Shown: positions 1-5,798 of the stretch, piece after piece
Layout of the letters: each line of letters starts with the position of its first letter
Position numbering within the stretch: position 1 is the first letter of the stretch
DNA from: an uncultured Lachnospiraceae bacterium
GTDB taxonomy: Bacteria > Bacillota_A > Clostridia > Lachnospirales > Lachnospiraceae
Assembly (NCBI GenBank): GCA_910587905.1
Contig: CAJUOF010000343.1
Coordinates: 1-11,217 of the forward strand
Length of the DNA: 11,217 bases
Reading direction: 5' to 3'
Notes under the pieces: model-generated
Seen by the model: only the letters and a program-made list of their open reading frames with translations
Told to the model about the DNA's origin: nothing
The model's database searches: none
Translations under genes and position numbers: made by a program

Positions 1-494
1 GCGACGAGCCCACCACGGCCCTGGACGTAACCATCCAGGCGCAGATTTTGGACTTGCTCAAAGAGCTTCGGCATAAATACCATCTGTCCGTCATTCTGAT
101 CACCCATGACCTGGGCGTGGTGGCCAATATCGCAGACCGGGTGGCGGTCATGTATGCGGGAGACATCATTGAGATCGGCACCAGCGAGGATATTTTTTAT
201 GACCCGAGGCATCCTTACACGCAGGCGCTTCTGTCTTCCCTGCCTCAGATTGGCGTGAAGGGGACGGATCTGTTTTCCATTCCGGGTACACCGCCAAACC
301 TCTTTACGGAGATCCGGGGGGATGCTTTTGCGCCCAGGAACCCGAAAGCCTTGAAAATCGATTTTGTCAAGGCGCCGCCTTATTTTCAGATTTCGCCGAC
401 CCATAAGGCCAAGACCTGGCTGCTAGATCCCCGGGCACCCAGGGTGGAGCCGCCGGCGGTGATAGAGAAGATTCGGAATGGAGGTCTGGTTTGA
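1..494 (+). CDS. oppD: Oligopeptide ABC transporter ATP-binding protein, OppD/DppD type (5' truncated)
   Basis: This is the C-terminal half of an ATPase that powers oligopeptide import as the partner of OppF on the inner face of the membrane. The reading frame is already open at position 3, within the Walker B/D-loop region (DEPTTALDV). The H-loop follows (LITHD), then the OppD/DppD C-terminal extension with the IPGTPPNL motif. The Walker A, Q-loop and signature motifs lie left of the window. In many DppD/OppD proteins this extension reads GCPFAPRC with further cysteines; here it is GDAFAPRN, without cysteines, and is followed by KIDF...KTWLLDPRAP. From memory this cysteine-free form is typical of Gram-positive OppD. 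The stop codon (492-494) overlaps the ATG of the next gene, so the two are probably translationally coupled. No start codon can be assigned. The peptide substrate cannot be read from this part. Confidence 0.93.
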   Translation, partial: DEPTTALDVTIQAQILDLLKELRHKYHLSVILITHDLGVVANIADRVAVMYAGDIIEIGTSEDIFYDPRHPYTQALLSSLPQIGVKGTDLFSIPGTPPNLFTEIRGDAFAPRNPKALKIDFVKAPPYFQISPTHKAKTWLLDPRAPRVEPPAVIEKIRNGGLV

Positions 495-1414
495 TGGAGA
501 GAGAAATTCTGCTGGAAGTGAAGGATTTGGACGTGACCTATGGCGGGAGAAAGAAGAAATTCCATGCGGTCAAGAAGGTGAATTTCAAGATTTACAAGGG
601 GGAGACCTTCGGGCTGGTGGGCGAGTCCGGCTCCGGCAAGACCACCATCGGCCGGGCCATCATGCGGATCGTTCCCTCCTCGGGCGGTGAGGTCCTGTAC
701 AAGGGCGAAAAGATCAACGGAACGATTTCGAAGGAGCTTGACCGGAGGGTGATCAAGGAGATTCAGATGATTTTCCAGGATCCCCAGGCATCCTTAAACG
801 AGCGGGCCAAGGTGGATGAGATCATCAGCGAGGGGCTGATGAACATTGAGAAAGGGCTTGGCAGGGAAGAGCGGAAGGAGCGGGTGGAGCAGGCCATCCT
901 GGACGTGGGACTGCTCCCGGAGTTTGCCAGCCGGTTTCCCCACGAGTTTTCCGGCGGACAGAGACAGAGGATCGGGATCGCCAGGGCCCTGATCATGAAT
1001 CCGGAGTTTATCATTGCCGACGAGCCCATCTCGGCCCTTGACGTGTCGGTTCGGGCGCAGGTGCTGAACCTGCTGGCGGACATGCAGAAAAAGCGCCAGA
1101 TTACCTATCTGTTCATTGCCCATGACCTGTCGGTCATGCGGTTTATCACGGACCGGATCGCCGTGATTCACAAAGGGAGGATTGTGGAGATGGCGGAGAC
1201 GGAGGAACTGATCCGTCATGCCATCCATCCCTACACCAGAGCGCTCCTCTCGGCCATTCCTATGCCGGATCCGAAGCATGAGCGGGAGAAGAAGCTTCTG
1301 GTCTATAATCCGGAGATGCACGATTATTCGGCAAGGGAGCCGGAATGGAGAGAGCTTCGGCCGGGACACTTTGTGCTGGCAGACGAAAAAGAGGCGGAGG
1401 AATGGATGAAGTGA
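494..1414 (+). CDS. oppF: Oligopeptide ABC transporter ATP-binding protein, OppF type
   Basis: A complete 306-residue ATPase, the second nucleotide-binding subunit of the peptide importer. Visible motifs are Walker A GESGSGKT (about residues 43-50), the Q-loop IFQDPQASLN (Gln95), the signature FSGGQRQRI (152-160), Walker B IIADEP (173-178), the D-loop SALD and the switch histidine in IAHD (His210). The C-terminus has the OppF extension HPYTRALLSAIP and ends in a PGHFVL-type tail usual for Gram-positive OppF. ATG 494 is chosen because GGAGGT at 480-485 sits 8 bases upstream and the ATG overlaps the oppD stop (TGATG). A TTG at 491 in frame is possible but less likely. The gene is full length for the family, and the next gene overlaps its 3' end. 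Confidence 0.95.
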   Translation: MEREILLEVKDLDVTYGGRKKKFHAVKKVNFKIYKGETFGLVGESGSGKTTIGRAIMRIVPSSGGEVLYKGEKINGTISKELDRRVIKEIQMIFQDPQASLNERAKVDEIISEGLMNIEKGLGREERKERVEQAILDVGLLPEFASRFPHEFSGGQRQRIGIARALIMNPEFIIADEPISALDVSVRAQVLNLLADMQKKRQITYLFIAHDLSVMRFITDRIAVIHKGRIVEMAETEELIRHAIHPYTRALLSAIPMPDPKHEREKKLLVYNPEMHDYSAREPEWRELRPGHFVLADEKEAEEWMK

Positions 1415-2295
1415 GCAGGAAATGTGCGGTGGTGACGGAGCCGGTGAGTACCATTTATGAGGGCCCCTTCACGGAGAAAGAGTCCAAAGGAGAGACAGTT
1501 TCCGCCATTGCGGACGAAGGGCTTTGCGGCATGCTTCTTGAGGTGACGGGGGAGGAGACGGCCGGGTATTTCCCAGTCCGAACCTTCTACGGCTATACGG
1601 GATTTATCCCGGCGAAGGACGTGCGCTGCCTGAGCCTGGCGGACGCAAGGACATGGGAGGCTTCCGATCTATGGGTGACAGACGCTCTTTGCCTGGACGT
1701 TCTCTCCGTCCCTGCTGTGGAGGGAGTGCGGCTTTCGAGCCTGTTCCGGGGAAGTCTGGTGGAGGTGCTCTCCCATGGATCGGAGGGCTGGGCGAAGGTA
1801 CGGCTGGCAGACGGGAGAGAAGGGTATGCGAGAGATCAATACCTGAGAGAAAAGAAGTTTTCCCAGGAGGGTGTCTTTGAGGGGGGGATTGTCCAGAAGC
1901 AGGGAATCGAGGAGGAACAGCTTCGCCGGGATGTGGTGGAGACGGCCAAAACCTACCTGGGTGTCCAGTACCGCTGGGGCGGTCGTTCCACGCCGGGGAT
2001 CGACTGCTCGGGCCTGACCTCGGCAAGTTATATGCGAAACGGGGTCCTAATCTATCGGGATGCGGAGATTGTGGAGGGCTATCCGGTTCACGAGATCAGG
2101 CGGGCGGACATGAAGCCAGGGGACCTTCTGTATTTTCCGGGGCATATCGCCATGTACACAGGAGGGGGCAGATACATTCATTCCACGGGAAAGGCGGGGA
2201 ACAGCGGTGTGGTGTATAACAGCCTGCGGCCCGAGGATGCGGACTACAGAAAGGACCTGGCGGAGGGCCTGTATGCGGTGGGAAGCATTTTCTGA
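1402..2295 (+). CDS. ykfC: SH3b-NlpC/P60 endopeptidase, YkfC-like (gamma-D-glutamyl-L-amino acid endopeptidase)
   Basis: About 297 residues. Two bacterial SH3-like segments come first (roughly residues 10-75 and 90-150), then a C-terminal NlpC/P60 (C40) cysteine peptidase domain. The catalytic Cys202 lies in GIDCSGLT, the His248 in FPGHIAMYT, and the third polar residue, His260, in RYIHST. This Cys-His-His layout, with a 12-residue gap between the histidines, fits YkfC-type enzymes. These cleave the gamma-D-Glu-to-diamino-acid bond in murein peptides that have a free N-terminal L-Ala. There is no signal peptide or membrane segment, so it should act in the cytoplasm. Its position directly after oppDF, overlapping oppF, supports processing of imported peptides; B. 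subtilis also keeps ykfC beside a peptide transporter gene. Start choice: ATG 1402 has GAGG (1391-1394) 7 bases upstream. GTG 1411 has GGAGG (1396-1400) 10 bases upstream and would give a GTGA overlap with the oppF stop, so it is a real alternative. ATG 1345 is deep inside oppF and unlikely. Confidence 0.88.
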   Translation: MDEVSRKCAVVTEPVSTIYEGPFTEKESKGETVSAIADEGLCGMLLEVTGEETAGYFPVRTFYGYTGFIPAKDVRCLSLADARTWEASDLWVTDALCLDVLSVPAVEGVRLSSLFRGSLVEVLSHGSEGWAKVRLADGREGYARDQYLREKKFSQEGVFEGGIVQKQGIEEEQLRRDVVETAKTYLGVQYRWGGRSTPGIDCSGLTSASYMRNGVLIYRDAEIVEGYPVHEIRRADMKPGDLLYFPGHIAMYTGGGRYIHSTGKAGNSGVVYNSLRPEDADYRKDLAEGLYAVGSIF

Positions 2296-2363
2296 CACGT
2301 TGGTGGGAAGGACATGCGGAGAAGGAGAAACGCGAAGAGAAGGACAGAACCGGGAGAAGAAAA

Positions 2364-3206
2364 ATGGATTCGAGACTTACTTTGGAAAAAAGAATCGCCG
2401 CTGAGCTTGCGAGCTATGACGGCAAGATGTGTATTTATGCGGACGACCTCCATGGAAATGTGATCGCAGTACATGCGAACGAAAAGGTGGAGACGGCCAG
2501 CACCATCAAGACGTATATTTTGGCCTGCCTGTTTGACGAGGTGGAAAAGGGACACGCCAGCCTGGAGGATATGGTTACTTACAGGGAAGAGCATGCGGTG
2601 GAGGGGAGCGGCGTTCTCTGCGCTCTGGACCCGGGCGTGACACTCCGGGTGAAAGATGCGGCCACCCTCATGATCATCGTCAGCGACAACATTGCCACCA
2701 ACATGATGATCGACTATCTGGGGATCGCCGCCATCAATGCCTGTATCAAGCGGCTGGGATGCAGAGATACCGTACTCCATAATCCCATCGACTTTGAGCA
2801 GTATGAAATGCTTGGGACCACCACGCCTGCGGATTACGCCGGCGTCTTTGTCCGGCTGGCGAAAGGAGAGCTGATCAGTGAGAAGGCAGACCGACAGATG
2901 GTCGAGATTTTGAAGAAGCAGCATTATAACAGCATGCTTGCAGGAAATTTTCCGCCGGTTTACATGGATGCCGACAACACGGACGACATTCTGATCGAAG
3001 TGGCGTCCAAGAGCGGAAGCATGGATGCCTGCCGCAACGACGGAGGAATCATCTATACGCCTTACGGCCCTTACGTGCTGGTGATGTTAAACAAAGAATT
3101 TGGCGATGCCATGTATTATCCGGGCCATCCGGCGACAGTGTTCGGTGCAAGAGTCAGCCGGATGCTTTTAGACCAGTTCTTGGCCCTTGAGGGACGGTTT
3201 TTATAG
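2364..3206 (+). CDS. Serine hydrolase, class A beta-lactamase-like fold, no signal peptide
   Basis: 280 residues with the three active-site motifs of the penicillin-binding/class A beta-lactamase fold: Ser46-Thr-Ile-Lys49 (SxxK), Ser107-Asp-Asn109 (SDN) and Lys216-Ser-Gly218 (KTG equivalent). A short omega-loop region with DFE (Glu145) precedes GTTTP, and Glu145 could be the general base. The loop looks shorter than in true class A beta-lactamases, so drug hydrolysis should not be assumed. The protein begins with a charged helix (MDSRLTLEKR) and has no signal peptide, lipobox or membrane anchor, which is unusual for this fold and suggests a cytoplasmic enzyme. It lies 68 bases after the YkfC gene and before dapL, so a role as peptidase or amidase on imported cell-wall peptides is a reasonable inference. 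A ribosome site GGGAGAAG (2352-2359) precedes ATG 2364. The family assignment is firm; substrate and reaction are unknown. Confidence 0.85.
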   Translation: MDSRLTLEKRIAAELASYDGKMCIYADDLHGNVIAVHANEKVETASTIKTYILACLFDEVEKGHASLEDMVTYREEHAVEGSGVLCALDPGVTLRVKDAATLMIIVSDNIATNMMIDYLGIAAINACIKRLGCRDTVLHNPIDFEQYEMLGTTTPADYAGVFVRLAKGELISEKADRQMVEILKKQHYNSMLAGNFPPVYMDADNTDDILIEVASKSGSMDACRNDGGIIYTPYGPYVLVMLNKEFGDAMYYPGHPATVFGARVSRMLLDQFLALEGRFL

Positions 3207-3215
3207 TTCCGCGAC

Positions 3216-3244
3216 TTGACTTTGACTTTCTGGAAGTTTAAGAT
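3216..3244 (+). promoter_or_regulatory. Weak candidate internal promoter ahead of dapL
   Basis: TTGACT at 3216-3221 is followed, after a 17-base spacer, by TAAGAT at 3239-3244: 5 of 6 and 4 of 6 matches to the sigma-A consensus. A second TTGACT directly repeats at 3222-3227 and could pair with TATACG (3244-3249) at a 16-base spacing. It sits in the 69-base gap between the serine hydrolase gene and dapL and could allow separate dapL expression. This is only a sequence resemblance. Confidence 0.3.
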
Positions 3245-3275
3245 ATACGGGAGAACACAAGCGGAGGATGAGACC

Positions 3276-4490
3276 ATGTTTAAGATCAATGACAATTATT
3301 TAAAACTGCCTGGCAGTTATCTTTTTTCCACCATAGGAAAGAAGGTGCGGGAATATTCCGAGGCCAATCCGGAGAAAGAGATCATCCGTCTTGGGATCGG
3401 AGACGTGACACAGCCGTTGGCGCCGGTGATCCTTGAGGCCATGCATAAGGCCGTGGACGAGATGGGGGAGGCGGAGACCTTTCGAGGCTATGCGCCGGAT
3501 CTGGGATATGAGTTTTTGAGGACGGCCATTGCTGCGGGAGATTATAAAAGCCGGGGCTGTGATATTGCAGCCGATGAGATTTTTGTCAGTGACGGGGCCA
3601 AATGCGATTCCGGGAACATTCAGGAGATTTTCAGCCTGGACAATCGGATTGCCGTCTGTGATCCGGTGTATCCGGTGTACGTGGATACCAACGCCATGGC
3701 GGGGAGGACCGGCATCTATGAGGAGGCTTCCGGGAAGTGGAGCAATGTGATCTATATGCCCTGTACGGCGGAAAACGGATTTGCGCCGGAGCTTCCGGAG
3801 GAGACGCCGGACATGATTTATCTGTGTTTCCCCAACAATCCCACCGGGGCGACGATCACGAAGGACGCCCTCCGGAGATGGGTGGACTATGCCAATCGGG
3901 TCGGCGCTGTCATCATTTATGATGCTGCTTACGAGGCATATATATCCGAGGATGATGTCCCTCACAGCATTTACGAGTGTGAGGGGGCTAGGACCTGCGC
4001 CATTGAACTCAAGAGCTTTTCCAAGAATGCGGGCTTTACGGGAGTCCGCCTTGGCTACACGGTGATCCCGAAGGATTTAACATGCGGAGGTGTGAGCCTC
4101 CATTCCCTGTGGGCAAGGCGCCACGGCACCAAGTACAACGGAGCCCCCTACATCATCCAGAGGGCCGGGGAGGCCGTATATTCTGAGGAGGGAAAAAGCC
4201 AGTTGAAGGCCCAGGTGGCATATTATATGAACAATGCGAAGGTGATCTACGAGGGCCTTAAGGCGGCAGGCTATACGGTATCTGGCGGCGTCAATGCTCC
4301 CTACATCTGGTTAAAGACGCCGGGGACCATGACTTCCTGGGAATTCTTTGACTTCCTTTTGGAGAAGGCGAACGTGGTGGGAACGCCTGGCTCCGGGTTC
4401 GGGCCCAGCGGGGAGGGGTATTTCCGGCTGACAGCATTCGGAACCTACGAGAACACGGTGCGGGCCATCGAGCGGATCCGGGCCCTGTAA
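3276..4490 (+). CDS. dapL: LL-diaminopimelate aminotransferase
   Basis: 404 residues, the normal length for DapL, a class I/II PLP-dependent aminotransferase. It interconverts LL-2,6-diaminopimelate plus 2-oxoglutarate with tetrahydrodipicolinate plus glutamate, the one-step aminotransferase route to DAP and lysine. Visible signatures are IRLGIGDVTQPL at the N-terminus, SDGAKCDSGN (PLP phosphate region, about 105-114), CFPNNPTGA (184-192), IIYDAAY with Asp216 facing the pyridine nitrogen, SFSKNAGFTGVRLGY with the Schiff-base Lys250, and the late FRLTAFG arginine that holds the substrate carboxylate. ATG 3276 is preferred: GGAGG at 3263-3267 lies 8 bases upstream and the product starts MFKINDNYLKLPGSY, as DapL proteins do. 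The frame stays open upstream to a TTG at 3216, which lacks a good ribosome site. It is the last gene before a terminator, downstream of cell-wall peptide genes, which hints at a link to DAP salvage as well as synthesis. Confidence 0.95.
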   Translation: MFKINDNYLKLPGSYLFSTIGKKVREYSEANPEKEIIRLGIGDVTQPLAPVILEAMHKAVDEMGEAETFRGYAPDLGYEFLRTAIAAGDYKSRGCDIAADEIFVSDGAKCDSGNIQEIFSLDNRIAVCDPVYPVYVDTNAMAGRTGIYEEASGKWSNVIYMPCTAENGFAPELPEETPDMIYLCFPNNPTGATITKDALRRWVDYANRVGAVIIYDAAYEAYISEDDVPHSIYECEGARTCAIELKSFSKNAGFTGVRLGYTVIPKDLTCGGVSLHSLWARRHGTKYNGAPYIIQRAGEAVYSEEGKSQLKAQVAYYMNNAKVIYEGLKAAGYTVSGGVNAPYIWLKTPGTMTSWEFFDFLLEKANVVGTPGSGFGPSGEGYFRLTAFGTYENTVRAIERIRAL

Positions 4491-4513
4491 AGGTTTTTTC
4501 AGACTTAGACGCA

Positions 4514-4565
4514 AAAAGGCTATAGGTTACCTCTTGTTTTACAAGATAGTTCCCTATAGCCTTTT
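4514..4565 (+). terminator. Intrinsic terminator with nested hairpin, end of block 1
   Basis: A perfect 13-bp inverted repeat begins 23 bases after the dapL stop: AAAAGGCTATAGG (4514-4526) pairs with CCTATAGCCTTTT (4553-4565). Inside its 26-base loop a second 6-bp hairpin can form (TCTTGT 4532-4537 with ACAAGA 4541-4546). The right arm ends in TTTT and runs into an AT-rich stretch. The A run on the left could let it work on the other strand too. It separates the peptide block from the sugar block. Confidence 0.85.
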
Positions 4566-4811
4566 ATAATAGTATTAGTCAAAATAGATGAATAAACGAG
4601 AAAAAAAAGAAAATTTATAGATGAAATATATAAAAACATGAGAAATTAGAAAAAGTTATCATCGATCGAGAAAGTAAAGTTTTATTTTTTGCAAATAGTA
4701 AAAATAGATAAAAATAATTTAAAAAATTGTGCATAAAGACGAAAATTAAAAATGAGTATCGAAAATATTAAGAAAAATTTTAGATTTCCTGGATTTTGCC
4801 CTCGGTTCTCG
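4566..4811. other. AT-rich, A-tract-rich intergenic island without a supported gene
   Basis: This stretch is far more AT-rich than the flanking genes and the + strand is strongly A-biased, with many runs of 4-8 A. Short imperfect repeats recur: ATAGAT followed by A-rich sequence at about 4584, 4617 and 4704, and CGAGAAA at about 4598 and 4666. A TCGATCGA palindrome lies at 4662-4669. I see no coding region with a ribosome site. Known effects of A-tracts (DNA bending, UP-element contact by RNA polymerase) make it plausible as an upstream activating region for the promoter at 4812-4840. A tRNA, riboswitch or other structured RNA is not evident. Confidence 0.55.
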
Positions 4812-4840
4812 TTGACAAAGCTGTGCACTTACCCTATAAT
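4812..4840 (+). promoter_or_regulatory. Consensus sigma-A promoter of the sugar operon
   Basis: A perfect -35 TTGACA (4812-4817) and a perfect -10 TATAAT (4835-4840) are separated by 17 bases, the optimal spacing. Transcription should begin near 4847, giving a leader of about 60 bases before the regulator's ATG at 4908. No extended -10 TG is present. A promoter this strong, ahead of a gene for a probable repressor, fits an operon that is on unless repressed; the control mode itself is inferred. Confidence 0.88.
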
Positions 4841-4870
4841 TACTAATAGAAAATTAATGAAATTGTTCAA

Positions 4871-4890
4871 TGAGAAAAAGCTTTTTGACA
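4871..4890. promoter_or_regulatory. Palindrome in the leader, candidate operator
   Basis: The 20-base block reads TGAGAAAAAGCTTTTTGACA. Its centre AAAAAGCTTTTT (4875-4886) is a perfect 12-base palindrome, and the outer TG/CA also match; only two positions per half-site do not pair. It lies about 25 bases downstream of the predicted transcription start and just before the ribosome site of the MurR/RpiR-type gene, a position where a bound repressor would block elongation. Autoregulation by that regulator is inferred. A short chance palindrome in AT-rich sequence remains possible. Confidence 0.45.
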
Positions 4891-4907
4891 GCTTGGGGTG
4901 ACATGGC

Positions 4908-5747
4908 ATGAAACAGGAAGATGCATTGGTGATCGAAACGATCAGAGAAAATTACCAGCAAATGTTTGCGGCAGAGAGAAAAGTAGCAGATTATATTCTC
5001 GCGCATCCGGATGAGGTGGTTTCAGCCAGCGTGTCAGAGCTTGCAGAGTCGTCCGGTGTCAGTGACGCTACGGTGATTCGCATGTGCAAGCACTTGGGGT
5101 ATCAGGGCTTTTACCAGATGAAAATCAATTTGGCCAGAGACTTGGGGCAGCACCAGTTGGTGGGATACCGGGGGGATCAGAACAATCCGGACACGGCAAA
5201 AGAGATTTTGCAGGGGATTGCGAGAAATCTTCTCAATACGGCATCCAGGCTGGACATGAATGTGGTTTTAAACAGTGCCAGGCTCATCAGAGAGAGCGAA
5301 ACGGTACACGTGGCGGCTGTAGGAAATACCAGCCCGGTGGCGATTGATTTGGGCTTTCGATTGGGGCGGCTGGGGATTCGAACCAGCAGCGCATTGATTC
5401 CGGAGTATTTTTTGAGCAACATCAGTCTGGGAACCAGAAGGGATGTGATTGTGGCGATCTCCCATTCGGGAAGTTCCAGGCAGGTGATTCAGGCGCTGGA
5501 GCTTGGAAAAGAGAAAGGAATGAAGAGCATCGCCATCACCGGTGCGGCCAGAAGCCCGGTTTCTCAGATTGCAGATTATACCATGTATGTTCCTGTGGAG
5601 GACCCGCTGTTCAGTGAGTTTGGGGCGATTTCTCATGTGTATGCCATGGCCGTCATTGATGCACTCCTTTATTTTGTGGCAAATGCAGGACGGGAACCGG
5701 GGGATGTGGACCGTCTGGAGATGCTTTTGGCTGAATATAAGCTTTAG
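4908..5747 (+). CDS. MurR/RpiR family transcriptional regulator (HTH + SIS domain)
   Basis: 279 residues with the standard layout of the family. The N-terminal HTH_6 domain (about 1-77) contains the typical AAERKVADYIL and SVSELAESSGVSDATVIRMCKHLGYQGF segments. A SIS sugar-phosphate-binding domain (about 125-255) shows VAAVGNTSPVA, the VAISHSGSSRQV phosphate-binding serine-rich turn (SHSGSS, 185-190) and the SIAITGAARSPVSQIADY strand-helix. Members bind DNA and respond to phosphosugars. As the first gene of a sugar transport and kinase operon it is most likely the local regulator, sensing a phosphorylated product of the neighbouring kinases; this role is inferred. ATG 4908 has GGGGTG (4895-4900) 7 bases upstream and lies 67 bases after the -10 box. 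The ATG at 4903 is out of frame. Full length, no defects seen. Confidence 0.93.
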   Translation: MKQEDALVIETIRENYQQMFAAERKVADYILAHPDEVVSASVSELAESSGVSDATVIRMCKHLGYQGFYQMKINLARDLGQHQLVGYRGDQNNPDTAKEILQGIARNLLNTASRLDMNVVLNSARLIRESETVHVAAVGNTSPVAIDLGFRLGRLGIRTSSALIPEYFLSNISLGTRRDVIVAISHSGSSRQVIQALELGKEKGMKSIAITGAARSPVSQIADYTMYVPVEDPLFSEFGAISHVYAMAVIDALLYFVANAGREPGDVDRLEMLLAEYKL

Positions 5748-5798
5748 AGACCATATATAAGGAAGACAGAATAGAAATTGAGACAGAAGGTGGAGAAA

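Noticed and set aside
2364..3206. Calling this gene an antibiotic-resistance beta-lactamase
   Set aside because: No export signal, a short omega loop and a context of peptide uptake and DAP metabolism argue against it, although the fold motifs are present.
4823..4828. GTGCAC palindrome within the promoter spacer as a repressor site
   Set aside because: Six bases is too short to stand out from chance, and the palindrome at 4871-4890 is a better candidate.
4752..4901. A 49-codon open frame starting MSIENIKKNF that runs through the promoter region
   Set aside because: No ribosome site before the ATG, and it overlaps the perfect -35/-10 boxes and the candidate operator. The composition is that of random AT-rich DNA. 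An inner ATG at 4857 would give a 14-residue leader peptide after the predicted transcription start, but it also lacks a ribosome site.
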